A stretch of 64,000 nt of DNA from the NCBI GenBank assembly GCA_964473525.1, contig CAYYPK010000014.1:100385-164384 (forward strand), in the 5' to 3' direction. The translations under genes and the position numbers were made by a program. Shown here one piece after another: positions 8,300-15,627 of this stretch. Every line of letters starts with the position of its first letter. Within the stretch, counting starts at the first letter, position 1. The stretch comes from GCA-2687025 sp964473525 (lineage in GTDB: Bacteria > Poribacteria > WGA-4E > GCA-2687025). Below the pieces are notes generated by a model. The model saw only the letters and a list, made by a program, of their open reading frames with translations, did no database searches and had not been told where the DNA came from.

Positions 8300-8704
8300 A
8301 GGTCAGCTCCTGATCCAGATTGGTGGTATTCGCGCGAGTGACGAGCCCGCGTACTCAGGCTAGCATCTGCACAGACAGGTGGCAAAGCGCCCCGGGAACG
8401 CGTCTAAGCGGGGGCAGCTGCGGGAGGGAAGCCTCGGTCGCCTTTCCACCACGGGTGCGACGCATGGACGCAACCGATCCGATAGCGTACGATGGGCCGG
8501 CCCCGGACGCGCGGTCTGGGGTAGAGACGGTGGCGCGCGCGGGGCCTCGGGACGCGAGTAGGGCGGCCGGCGGACGCATCGGGCGCCAACACCAAGGGGC
8601 GGCGGCCTTCGTCAGCACGGCGTTGACGCGGCTCCACGTCGTCTCAGCCACAGACGTAACCGGTGGCGTCTCGCAGCGCCACCTGCTAGCAAGGGACGTA
8701 TGAC
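8300..8704. other. Intergenic region between divergent genes (no gene seen)
   Basis: These 405 bases separate a minus-strand secreted protein gene from a plus-strand lipoprotein gene. Open frames exist on both strands but have arginine/alanine-rich, low-complexity translations typical of GC-rich shadows. A perfect 7-bp inverted repeat (GGTGGCG at 8662-8668, CGCCACC at 8677-8683) lies 21 bases before the lipoprotein ATG. I could not identify a convincing promoter. Confidence 0.4.
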
Positions 8705-8995
8705 ATGCTGAAGAGGATCACCACGGCCGCATGCCTGGTGGCAATGCTTGTCGCGGTCGGCTGTTCAACGCACACGCACGTCGTCGGGTCTGGCGCGCAG
8801 GAGTGGCGAGGGGAGAGCGAACGGCAGTGGTACTTCCTCGCGGGGCTGGCCCCCATCAACGACGTGGACACCGCCGCGATGGCGGCGGGTATCGAGAACT
8901 ACGAGATCACGACGGAGGCGACCTTCGTCGATAGTCTGATTGGCGTCGTGACGTTGGGTTGGGTGACCGCGCGGACGGTGACGGTTACCAAGTAG
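8705..8995 (+). CDS. Small lipoprotein, Bor/Iss-like
   Basis: This 96-residue protein has a lipoprotein signal peptide ending in the lipobox VAVGC, so the Cys at about position 20 should be lipidated. The rest (WYFLAGLAPINDVDTAAMAAG, then TFVDSLIGVVTLGWVTARTVTV) follows the spacing of the Bor/Iss/YceK-type small lipoproteins, which have a G-L-x-P...VD...G...TF...L..(V/I)TLG pattern. Those proteins are surface or outer-membrane lipoproteins; in enterobacteria Bor is phage-encoded and linked to serum resistance. No phage genes occur here, so a general envelope role is more likely. It is monocistronic, ending at a strong bidirectional terminator. Confidence 0.75.
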   Translation: MLKRITTAACLVAMLVAVGCSTHTHVVGSGAQEWRGESERQWYFLAGLAPINDVDTAAMAAGIENYEITTEATFVDSLIGVVTLGWVTARTVTVTK

Positions 8996-9020
8996 CGACG
9001 TCGTCAGGCCGCGGAACACA

Positions 9021-9063
9021 GACGGCCCCGAGGGTCGCAGAAGTAGCGTCCCTCGGGGCCGTC
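9021..9063. terminator. Bidirectional transcription terminator
   Basis: A perfect 14-bp stem (GACGGCCCCGAGGG at 9021-9034 and CCCTCGGGGCCGTC at 9050-9063) encloses a 15-base loop. It sits between the convergent lipoprotein and transketolase genes and is followed on the plus strand by TTGCTGTT. It probably ends both transcripts. Confidence 0.85.
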
Positions 9064-9084
9064 TTGCTGTTCAGTTCGCTGGCG

Positions 9085-10911
9085 CTAGGCAGTCAGTTCG
9101 CGAACCGTGCGCGCGATGGCGGCCGCAGAGATGTCCTCGAAGTCGAGCAGCTCCTCCGGCTTGCCGCTTCTCGGCATCTTGCGCACCGCCAGCGAGTGGA
9201 CGTTGGCGCCCTGACCGTCCAGGCCACTGCGCACAGCGTCGGCGATGCCGCCCTGCGCGAAGTGGTCCTCGACCGTGATGATGACGCCGGTCTCGACGGC
9301 CGCGCGGGCCAACGCGGCTTCATCCACGGGCTTCACGCTGTACAGGTCTATGACGCGGATCGCAACGCCGTCCGCCCTGAGGTCGTCGTACGCGGCCAGC
9401 GCCTCGTGTAGCGTTACCCCGCAGCCGATGACGGTGGCGACGTCGCTGTCGCTGGATCGGAGCGTCTTGCTGCCGCCGATCGGGAACTCCTCCTCGGCGT
9501 CGTAGAGCACCTCCGTGTCCATCCGTGTCGTGCGGATGTAGACGTTACCCCGGTGCTTCGCCGCCGCTTCGATGAGCTTGTCGGTCTGCTGCGCGTCGCT
9601 AGGATAGAGGACGACGCTGCCCAAGAGCGTCCTGAACATCGCCAGATCCTCGAGGCCCATCTGAGAGGCCCCGTCCTCGCCGATCGACACGCCTGCATGC
9701 GACCCGACGTATTTCACGTTGGCGTCCGAGAACTGGCTCATCCGGATCTGGTCGAACGCGCGTGAGAAGAACGCGGCGAATGTCGAGACGAACGGCGTCT
9801 TGCCGCGGGTGGACAGGCCGATGGCGGCGCCCACCATGTTCTGCTCGGCGATGTACATCTCGAAGTATCGGTCGGGATAGACGCCCTCGAACACTTCCGC
9901 GAACGTGGAGTTGCCGGTCTCGGCGTCCAGCACCACGATCCCTGGGCAATCCTCGAAGACGCGGATGAGGGACGTGCCGTATGCCCGGCGTGTCGCGACG
10001 GTGTCCCCCTTCGCAAACGTCGGCGCCTCGCTGGGCTCCACCGCCCGCGTGGCGGGCGCAGCCTTCTCTGGCATGGCGACGACCCCGCGCGTGGACTTGT
10101 CGATGTCCCCGAGATCGGCGACCGCGGCCTCGAGCATCTCCGGGGTCAAAGCCTTGCCGTGCCAACCGTCAGCGTCCGCCACGGCGGACACGCCCGCGCC
10201 CTTGAGCGTGCGCGCGACGATGATCGACGGCTTGCCGGTGGTAGCCAACGCCTCGGAGTAGGCCGAGTCGATCACGTCCACGTCGTGCCCGTCCACGATG
10301 ATGGCGTGCCACCCGAACGCCTCGGCGCGCCTCGCGTACACATCGACATCGTGGCCGTGCATCGTCTGACCTCGCTGCCCGATACGGTTGACGTCGAGAA
10401 CGCCGACGAGGTTGTCCAGGTCGTAGTGCGACGCCAGGGCCATCGCCTCCCACACCGATCCCTCCGCGACTTCGCTGTCGCCGAGAAGCACGAACGTGTT
10501 GTACGGGAGTTTGTCGATGCGCTTCGCGTTCAACGCCAGCCCAAAGCCGATAGACAGGCCCTGACCCAGCGACCCCGTGGGCGCCTCGGTGTAGGGAAAC
10601 GCCAGCGTTGGGTGGCCTTCGAGCGGGTGCCCGAACTCGCGAAGCTGTAGCAGATCGTCCTCGGTCACGCGTCCCGCCGCGCCGTAGAGAGAGTACAGGA
10701 GCGGGGCGGCGTGGCCCTTCGAGAAGATAAGACGGTCGTTGTTGGGATTGGCCGGATCGTCCAGGTCGGCGCGGAAGTGGCCGCCGAACATAAGGCCGAC
10801 CATGAGGTCCGTGGCTGAAAGGGCGGTCGTGGGATGCCCAGACCCAGCAGCCGTTGTCGAGGCGATGGAGTAGTAACGGACGAGCCGCGAGATTGCCGCG
10901 ATGTCGTTCAT
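9085..10911 (-). CDS. tkt: Transketolase
   Basis: Transketolase is the thiamine-diphosphate enzyme of the pentose phosphate pathway that transfers two-carbon ketol units. At 608 residues it is a single-chain enzyme, slightly shorter than E. coli TktA. The N-terminal half has AGSGHPTTALSATDL, SKGHAAPLLYSL and the ThDP/Mg motif GDSEVAEGSVWEAM...DVNRIGQ. The second half has the catalytic Glu in MYIAEQNMVGAAIGLS and HAGVSIGEDGASQ. The C-terminal domain starts near residue 490. The ATG has a GAGGGAAG ribosome site. It lies downstream of rpmH but is separated from it by a terminator. Confidence 0.96.
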   Translation of the reverse strand: MNDIAAISRLVRYYSIASTTAAGSGHPTTALSATDLMVGLMFGGHFRADLDDPANPNNDRLIFSKGHAAPLLYSLYGAAGRVTEDDLLQLREFGHPLEGHPTLAFPYTEAPTGSLGQGLSIGFGLALNAKRIDKLPYNTFVLLGDSEVAEGSVWEAMALASHYDLDNLVGVLDVNRIGQRGQTMHGHDVDVYARRAEAFGWHAIIVDGHDVDVIDSAYSEALATTGKPSIIVARTLKGAGVSAVADADGWHGKALTPEMLEAAVADLGDIDKSTRGVVAMPEKAAPATRAVEPSEAPTFAKGDTVATRRAYGTSLIRVFEDCPGIVVLDAETGNSTFAEVFEGVYPDRYFEMYIAEQNMVGAAIGLSTRGKTPFVSTFAAFFSRAFDQIRMSQFSDANVKYVGSHAGVSIGEDGASQMGLEDLAMFRTLLGSVVLYPSDAQQTDKLIEAAAKHRGNVYIRTTRMDTEVLYDAEEEFPIGGSKTLRSSDSDVATVIGCGVTLHEALAAYDDLRADGVAIRVIDLYSVKPVDEAALARAAVETGVIITVEDHFAQGGIADAVRSGLDGQGANVHSLAVRKMPRSGKPEELLDFEDISAAAIARTVRELTA

Positions 10912-10969
10912 GGGGAGCTTCCCTCAGGCAGATGGTAGGAGGCGGGAGGCCCCCGACGGCTGGGCACAC

Positions 10970-11016
10970 GAAAACGACCGTGCCTTGGCGACGTTCGGCA
11001 TCACCCGCACGGCCGT
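10970..11016 (-). terminator. Intrinsic terminator after rpmH
   Basis: On the minus strand the 10-base arm ACGGCCGTGC (11016-11007), immediately after the rpmH stop, pairs with GCACGGTCGT (10983-10974; one G-U pair) and is followed by a short T-run. This separates rpmH from tkt. Confidence 0.75.
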
Positions 11017-11157
11017 TTAGCCGGAGACGGTCAGGCTGTGACGCCCCTTGCGCCGTCTGTTGGAGAGGATCTTGCGCCCGTCCGCAGTCGACATGCGTTT
11101 GCGGAAGCCGTGCGTGTTCCGCCGTTTACGGGTATGTGGCTGGTACGTTCGCTTCAT
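11017..11157 (-). CDS. rpmH: 50S ribosomal protein L34
   Basis: This 46-residue basic protein reads MKRTYQPHTRKRRNTHGFRK at its start, then RMSTADGRKILSNRRRKGR, and ends SLTVSG. It is a textbook L34, a component of the large ribosomal subunit. It is below common length cut-offs, so it is easy to miss. In most bacteria rpmH precedes rnpA near dnaA and the origin; here there is no rnpA, yidC or dnaA beside it. It has its own promoter and terminator and is monocistronic. Confidence 0.97.
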   Translation of the reverse strand: MKRTYQPHTRKRRNTHGFRKRMSTADGRKILSNRRRKGRHSLTVSG

Positions 11158-11203
11158 GGTGCCGAGCTCTTCGTTGGTGTTCTGTGCGCGTGATGTCGGG
11201 ACA

Positions 11204-11232
11204 ATCCTAGGCCGTCACGCGCCGACAGTCAA
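11204..11232 (-). promoter_or_regulatory. Promoter of rpmH
   Basis: On the minus strand TTGACT (11232-11227) and TAGGAT (11209-11204) are exactly 17 bases apart, predicting a start near 11197 and a leader of about 40 bases to the rpmH ATG. Confidence 0.7.
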
Positions 11233-11469
11233 GCTACGAGCGGCTTGGCAAGCTCGCGGGCGCCGCCGACAACAAGCGTAGCACTCCGTGTCTCTGATAG
11301 AGTATAGTGACGTATGAGACATGCGCGCTTGCGCGCCGCATGTCGATCCGTGGGGTGCCGCCGGCATCCTGGGTGCGGTATAATGCGGTCATGTGTCTCT
11401 CCATGCGCATGGTTGACAAGTCTTTGGGAACGGCTTGTCGTGACCCTAACCTGTTGGAAAGAGGCTTTC
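11233..11469 (+). promoter_or_regulatory. Leader and control region of the XRE-TPR regulator gene
   Basis: Two inverted repeats lie ahead of the regulator start. One has arms GACATGCG (11318-11325) and CGCATGTC (11337-11344). The other has arms GACAAG (11415-11420) and CTTGTC (11434-11439) and includes a TTGACA at 11413. TATAAT occurs at 11379-11384 and TATAGT at 11303-11308 as possible -10 elements, without good -35 partners. The repeats are candidate operators for autoregulation (inference). Confidence 0.35.
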
Positions 11470-13014
11470 ATGGTACTGAATTTCGCGGAGTTTCTCCGCG
11501 AGCAACGCCTGGCGCGAGGCGTCACGACCGTCCTCCTGGCGGAGCAGTTGGAGGTCAGCCCCCAATACATCAGCCACTTGGAGCGCGGCAGGCGCCGCCC
11601 CTCGCGGGCGTTCATGGCGCGCTGTGCCGCGCTTCTGCACGTGGATGTCGAATACATCCGCTTCCTCGCTCAGCCCATACCGGAATCAGAGAAGCGCGCG
11701 ATCGCCGAGAGCCCGTCGGCGCCCGACTACCTGCCCGAGGACGTGCGGTCAGCGCCCGTGCTCGCGGATGACCCCGCGGCGCTGGTGCGCGCGATGCTTC
11801 GCCACCCCACGCTCCCTCTCCCGTCACACGACACGCCGTACCGCTTCGGCGAGCCGGTGGACATGTCATCAGTCGACATCTCGTTCCAGCGGCAGTTCGT
11901 GGAACGTGTCGGCGAGACGCCAGACGACTTTCCCATAGGAGTGCGCCTCTGGTCGGAATTCTATAATGCGTATTACCGACGCCTGAGCGACGGTCGCCTC
12001 GCAGTGCTGGCCGACCTGGCCCGACTGTCGTCGCGGATCGCCGGAGCTACCGGCGGCACCGCCGCGGCCTTGGGACACCTCGTCGCGCTGCACTACGGTC
12101 TCGCGCTGCTGGAGTCGGGCGACGACGACGGCGCCGCCAAGCAGTTCTCCGCGGCGCACAAGCACGCGATGGAGGCGGACAACGCCGAAGGCGCCGTGTG
12201 CGCCCGTTGGCACGAAGCGGCGGTCCTGCGCTCCAAGGGCCAGTTGCCCGCGGCCATCGGCCTGATGGAGGACGCCCTCGCGACCGATCGGATCGACGCG
12301 TTCGGCCTGGCGCGCGTGCGGACAGACCTCATCGAGGCGTACCTGGACGCGTGGGAGAACGACAAGGCAGTCGGCCTGGTGGAGGCGGCGCGCGTAACGT
12401 GGCGTTCCTCGGCGATAGGGGCTCAGACAGAGCCTCGGTCGCTGGCGCTGCTGCGCGTCGAGATCTCAGCTCTCGAGGCGTGCATCCGCCTGGACCGGTA
12501 CAGCGACGCTGAGATCTGGCTGACCAGGGCGCGGTCGCTGCACTCCCGGCTGGACGTCTCCACGGTCGAAGACGCGCGGATGCTGATCTGCACGTCACAG
12601 CTCGTACACCACCGTGAGAGCAACAGGCAGTCCATCCCGCGCGCGCGTCTGGTCGAGGCGAGTCAGCTAGAGTTGCCTGACGACTATAGAGGCCGTCGGG
12701 TGCACGATCGCGCTCGCGAGTTGCTGGCAATCATCGCCATTGAGGAGGGGCAGCACTACGAGGCCCGCGGCATCGTCGCGGAACTCGAGGGAGAGGATGC
12801 CGCCAGAGGCGCGCTTCCCGAACTGGAGCGGAAGGCGCGCGTGGGTCTCCTGAAGGCGCGTCTGGACGGGACGTTGGGCGATGTCGACGCCGCCAACGCA
12901 TCGCTCAAGGAGGTGTCCCAGCTGCTGTCGAAGGCCCCGAAGGGGTTACAGGGCGCACTCACCACCCATCTGGCGGAGACCGCCGAAGCTCTTGGGACGG
13001 CCGCCGCTTCGTGA
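11470..13014 (+). CDS. XRE-family regulator with C-terminal TPR-like region
   Basis: The 514-residue product starts with a Cro/CI-type helix-turn-helix (FAEFLREQRLARGVTTVLLAEQLEVSPQYISHLERGRRRPS, about residues 4-46). It continues with a long alpha-helical region containing TPR-like pairs (LVALHYGLALLESGDDDGAAKQF, LRSKGQLPAAIGLMEDAL, IEEGQHYEARGIVAEL). This is the layout of HTH-TPR regulators that sense peptides or partner proteins; the ligand here is unknown. The ATG at 11470 is chosen for an AAAGAGG ribosome site and because the helix-turn-helix begins at once; the open frame extends back to 11314 through the repeat-bearing leader. The gene stands alone and ends at a strong stem-loop. Confidence 0.8.
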   Translation: MVLNFAEFLREQRLARGVTTVLLAEQLEVSPQYISHLERGRRRPSRAFMARCAALLHVDVEYIRFLAQPIPESEKRAIAESPSAPDYLPEDVRSAPVLADDPAALVRAMLRHPTLPLPSHDTPYRFGEPVDMSSVDISFQRQFVERVGETPDDFPIGVRLWSEFYNAYYRRLSDGRLAVLADLARLSSRIAGATGGTAAALGHLVALHYGLALLESGDDDGAAKQFSAAHKHAMEADNAEGAVCARWHEAAVLRSKGQLPAAIGLMEDALATDRIDAFGLARVRTDLIEAYLDAWENDKAVGLVEAARVTWRSSAIGAQTEPRSLALLRVEISALEACIRLDRYSDAEIWLTRARSLHSRLDVSTVEDARMLICTSQLVHHRESNRQSIPRARLVEASQLELPDDYRGRRVHDRARELLAIIAIEEGQHYEARGIVAELEGEDAARGALPELERKARVGLLKARLDGTLGDVDAANASLKEVSQLLSKAPKGLQGALTTHLAETAEALGTAAAS

Positions 13015-13028
13015 TTGAGCGCTAGGCA

Positions 13029-13064
13029 CGACGCGGCCACCCTCGCAAGGGGGTGGCCGCGTCG
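13029..13064 (+). terminator. Terminator-like stem-loop after the XRE-TPR gene
   Basis: A perfect 14-bp stem (CGACGCGGCCACCC at 13029-13042, GGGTGGCCGCGTCG at 13051-13064) has an 8-base loop and starts 14 bases after the stop codon. There is no T-run, so termination may be weak or the hairpin may protect the 3' end. Confidence 0.6.
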
Positions 13065-13122
13065 GGGATCGCACCAGCCGACGACGACGATCGAACTCGC
13101 TTCGGCGGGCCGCGGTCGCATG

Positions 13123-13131
13123 TGGTATAAT
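13123..13131 (+). promoter_or_regulatory. Extended -10 promoter element
   Basis: TGGTATAAT matches the extended -10 consensus (TGn plus TATAAT), about 85 bases upstream of the start chosen for the next gene. No clear -35 is present, which is common for extended -10 promoters. Confidence 0.5.
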
Positions 13132-13215
13132 GCTGTATCGCGCGCGACGGGACGGGCGTAGTAGGCTGGGTGGCCGGCGAGCCGACGGCCCAGCACGACG
13201 AGAGGCGATGATTCA

Positions 13216-13632
13216 GTGGGTCTTAACCCGCACCTTATCAACCTGATGACGATCAGGGAACGACAGAGCGTGCACAAGCCGCCCACCCCCGCGCCGCAGG
13301 GCAGTGGGTCCGGTGAGTTCACGTCCGCGCTCAACGAGACGATCGCGGCCAAGGCGCCGCTGTCCGCCGACGAGGCGCGGACTGTCTCGGCAGCAACCGA
13401 CGCTCGCGCCGAAGCTGTCAGGCAGATGGCGCAAGAGGGCGGCAACCCGGCCAATCAGTCGCTTGCGGCCGACAGGATTATCAGCGCGCAGAGCCTCGTG
13501 GGGCGCTTCCTCAGCGAGCAGGATCTCGTGCTCGCCGCGCAACGCGCGCCAACGAACCGCTACCGCAACACGCCCGATGACGACACATCCGGCGACCTGG
13601 AAACCCAGGCGAACCTCCGACCTGTCAGCTGA
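13216..13632 (+). CDS. Unknown 138-residue hydrophilic protein
   Basis: This cytoplasmic-looking protein has a Pro/Gly/Ser-rich N-terminus and an Ala-rich helical middle (ADEARTVSAATDARAEAVRQ, AADRIISAQSLVGRFLSEQD), with no signal peptide, membrane segment or domain I recognise. The GTG at 13216 is used because a GAGAGG site lies 9 bases upstream; an in-frame ATG at 13246 is the alternative. It lies behind the extended -10 element and is convergent with the J-domain gene. Codon use is like that of neighbours, so I consider it real. Confidence 0.55.
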   Translation: MGLNPHLINLMTIRERQSVHKPPTPAPQGSGSGEFTSALNETIAAKAPLSADEARTVSAATDARAEAVRQMAQEGGNPANQSLAADRIISAQSLVGRFLSEQDLVLAAQRAPTNRYRNTPDDDTSGDLETQANLRPVS

Positions 13633-13658
13633 CCTTCTGAGCCTTACACGGCGCCCGC

Positions 13659-14375
13659 CTAGCGCGCCGCGCCCTCCTGCGTGAGGTCGTCCGCGCGCCC
13701 ATGGTACCCGTGCGCACGCAGCCAGGTGGCCTCGGCCAGCGCGGTCGCGTGGTCGCCAGCGCGCGCCGCCATCGCGCCGTGTGCTTCGTGCAGATCCACA
13801 TTGGCAGGATCGAGGCTGACCGCACGCGCCAGCGACGCCGCCGCCTGAGCCGTTCGGCCAGCGGCTGCTTCGGCGCGCCAGCGTCGGTTCCAGGCGGCCA
13901 GGTCTCCTGGGCGGGCCTTCGTGGCCTCGATGAGCGCGCCCAGATCCGCGCCGCCGGCCGCGCGCGGCATCCGCAACACCACGACGGCGAGCAGCACGAC
14001 GAGGACGCTGGCGCCAAGGACCGCTAACAGCGTGCGCCCGGCCCTTCGAGCCCGCAGCGTCTCGTCGACCCGCGCCTTTGTGTCCGGGTCGCGCAGGGCC
14101 TCGTAGGCGCGGTTCGCGGCGGCCATACGCCGTTCCGCGCGCCCGCGCGCATGGGCGCCCAGTCGCCCAGCCTTGTCCGGGTGCAGGCGCCGCGCCCGCT
14201 TGCGGTACGCGTGGCGGATCTCGGCGTCGGTGGCGCCCCACCGCGCGCGCAGGATGCGATAGGGATTCTGGTCTCTCGTGCGAAGCGTGTGCCGACTCCC
14301 CTCGAAGGCAAGTACAATGGACCAGCGTCGGTAACAACAATACAACGCGCTGGGAAGGGCCGCGACAATGAACAT
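13659..14375 (-). CDS. Membrane J-domain protein with TPR-like C-terminus
   Basis: The region beginning DQNPYRILRARWGATDAEIRHAYR contains a J domain with the HPD motif (RRLHPDKAGR) and ends AANRAYEALRDPDTKARVDE. A single membrane helix follows (TLLAVLGASVLVVLLAVVVLRM), then a tail with TPR-like helices (AGRTAQAAASLARAVSLDPANVDLH). J domains stimulate the ATPase of DnaK; this would be a membrane-anchored type C co-chaperone. The start is uncertain. No ATG lies between the J domain and the ATG at 14375, which overlaps the divergent gene by 8 bases; a TTG at 14345 is an alternative. Neither has a good ribosome site. Confidence 0.7.
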   Translation of the reverse strand: MFIVAALPSALYCCYRRWSIVLAFEGSRHTLRTRDQNPYRILRARWGATDAEIRHAYRKRARRLHPDKAGRLGAHARGRAERRMAAANRAYEALRDPDTKARVDETLRARRAGRTLLAVLGASVLVVLLAVVVLRMPRAAGGADLGALIEATKARPGDLAAWNRRWRAEAAAGRTAQAAASLARAVSLDPANVDLHEAHGAMAARAGDHATALAEATWLRAHGYHGRADDLTQEGAAR

Positions 14376-14673
14376 CATCGCGGACATCTGCATCGTGCCG
14401 ATGGGGGTCGGCGCCTCCGTGTCGGAGTACGTCACGCGCGCGTACGGGATACTCCGCGACGCGGGTCTCAACGCGCGGCTTCACGCGTACGGAACGAACG
14501 TCGAGGGAGAGTTCGACGTCGTCATGGCGAAGCTCAGGGAGTGCCATGAGGCGCTGCACGAGGCAGGCGCGCCGAGGCTGACAACGACGATCCGTCTGGG
14601 ATCCCGCGTCGACAAGAGCCAGACGATGTCGGACAAGGTGCGCGTCGTCGAGGACGCCCTCGCCACGGAGTAG
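14368..14673 (+). CDS. Thiamine-binding (MTH1187/UPF0045) family protein
   Basis: This 101-residue ferredoxin-like-fold protein begins MNIIADICIVPMGVGASVSEYV and contains LHAYGTNVEGEFDVVMAKLRECHEAL and TTTIRLGSRVDK, the recognised MTH1187/YkoF-like pattern. Family members are small cytosolic proteins, some of which bind thiamine. A GGAAGG ribosome site precedes the ATG. It ends 6 bases before the kinase gene, so it is probably cotranscribed with the amino-sugar genes. Why a thiamine-binding protein should be with murein-recycling genes is not apparent. Confidence 0.88.
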   Translation: MNIIADICIVPMGVGASVSEYVTRAYGILRDAGLNARLHAYGTNVEGEFDVVMAKLRECHEALHEAGAPRLTTTIRLGSRVDKSQTMSDKVRVVEDALATE

Positions 14674-14679
14674 AACCGC

Positions 14680-15627
14680 ATGGCGACGAGCGATGCTCAA
14701 GGCGGACGTCTCGTCCTGGGGGTCGATGGTGGCGCTACGCGGACCGTGGGCGTGTTGGCGGCGGAGCGTGGGGCGGAGATGCGTCGAGCAGAGGCCGGGC
14801 CCACGAACCTGCACTCGGGCGGGGGAGTGGCCGTCCGCGACAGTCTAGCGTGTCTTCTCGACTCGCTGCTCGCAGGAGGGCGCCATGTCGAGGACGTAGC
14901 GGCTGCGGTCTTCGGCTTCGCCGGCGCCGGCCGCCCCGAGGACATCGCCGCAATGACCGCCGTCGTGCGAGACGCCGGACTCGCGGGACGCGTATGCGTG
15001 ACTTCGGACGCTCGTGTGGCCCACCACGGCGCCCTCGACGGCGCGGACGGTCTCCTGGTGATTGGCGGCACGGGGTCCATGTGCTACGGCCGCGACACGG
15101 CGGGTAACGAATCGCGCGCCGGTGGGTGGGGTCACGTGCTGGACGACGTCGGCGGCGCCTACGATCTAGGGCTGTCCTCCCTGCGCGAGGCGGTTCAGCA
15201 AGCGGACGGACGGTCGCCACGCACGGACTGGGCGGGAGCGGTCCTGCGCGCCGCGTCGACGGACGTCGACGGCCTCATACGCTGGACGGGGGAGGCAACC
15301 AAGCAGGACGTCGCCGCGTTGGCTCCCGTGGCGCTAGAGGCAGCGGCGCAGGGCGATGAGGCAGCTTTGCGACTCGCGCGACGCGCCGCAGTCGATCTCG
15401 CCTCGCTTGCTGTCGCCGCGGCGTCCGGCCTCGAGCTGGGACGCCGCCCTGCGGTCGCCCTGACGGGCGGGCTGCTACTCAACGACGAGTTCTATCGAGA
15501 GCTGGTCGTAGACGCGCTGAGGCGCGCATACCCTATCGCGCGCGCCCAAGCTCCCATCCACGACGCCGCGTGGGGAGCAGCTCTGATGGCGCGAGACCTG
15601 TTGGCGGAGATCGAGCCCAATGAGTAG
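14680..15627 (+). CDS. BadF/BcrA-type N-acetylglucosamine kinase
   Basis: This 315-residue member of the BadF/BadG/BcrA/BcrD ATPase family resembles N-acetylglucosamine kinases. The phosphate-1 motif is LVLGVDGGATRTVGVLA; later motifs are FGFAGAGRPED, LLVIGGTGSMCYGRD and RAGGWGHVLDDVGGAYDLGL, then GRRPAVALTGGLLL near the C-terminus. It probably phosphorylates GlcNAc (or MurNAc) released from cell wall. Its 3' end overlaps murQ by 8 bases, so the two are translationally coupled and likely act in one recycling pathway. Confidence 0.87.
   Translation: MATSDAQGGRLVLGVDGGATRTVGVLAAERGAEMRRAEAGPTNLHSGGGVAVRDSLACLLDSLLAGGRHVEDVAAAVFGFAGAGRPEDIAAMTAVVRDAGLAGRVCVTSDARVAHHGALDGADGLLVIGGTGSMCYGRDTAGNESRAGGWGHVLDDVGGAYDLGLSSLREAVQQADGRSPRTDWAGAVLRAASTDVDGLIRWTGEATKQDVAALAPVALEAAAQGDEAALRLARRAAVDLASLAVAAASGLELGRRPAVALTGGLLLNDEFYRELVVDALRRAYPIARAQAPIHDAAWGAALMARDLLAEIEPNE

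Noticed and set aside
8705..8995. Prophage-derived Bor lipoprotein marking a phage remnant
   Set aside because: The protein looks Bor-like, but no integrase, capsid or other phage genes and no attachment repeats lie nearby, so it is treated as an ordinary envelope lipoprotein.
11017..11232. Replication origin near rpmH
   Set aside because: rpmH is often next to the origin, but no dnaA, rnpA or cluster of TTATCCACA boxes is present, and the gene is isolated.
13213..14814. 533-codon open frame on the minus strand
   Set aside because: It lies antisense to the plus-strand unknown gene and thiamine-binding gene and covers the J-domain gene in another frame; its translation is Arg-rich shadow sequence with no motif.
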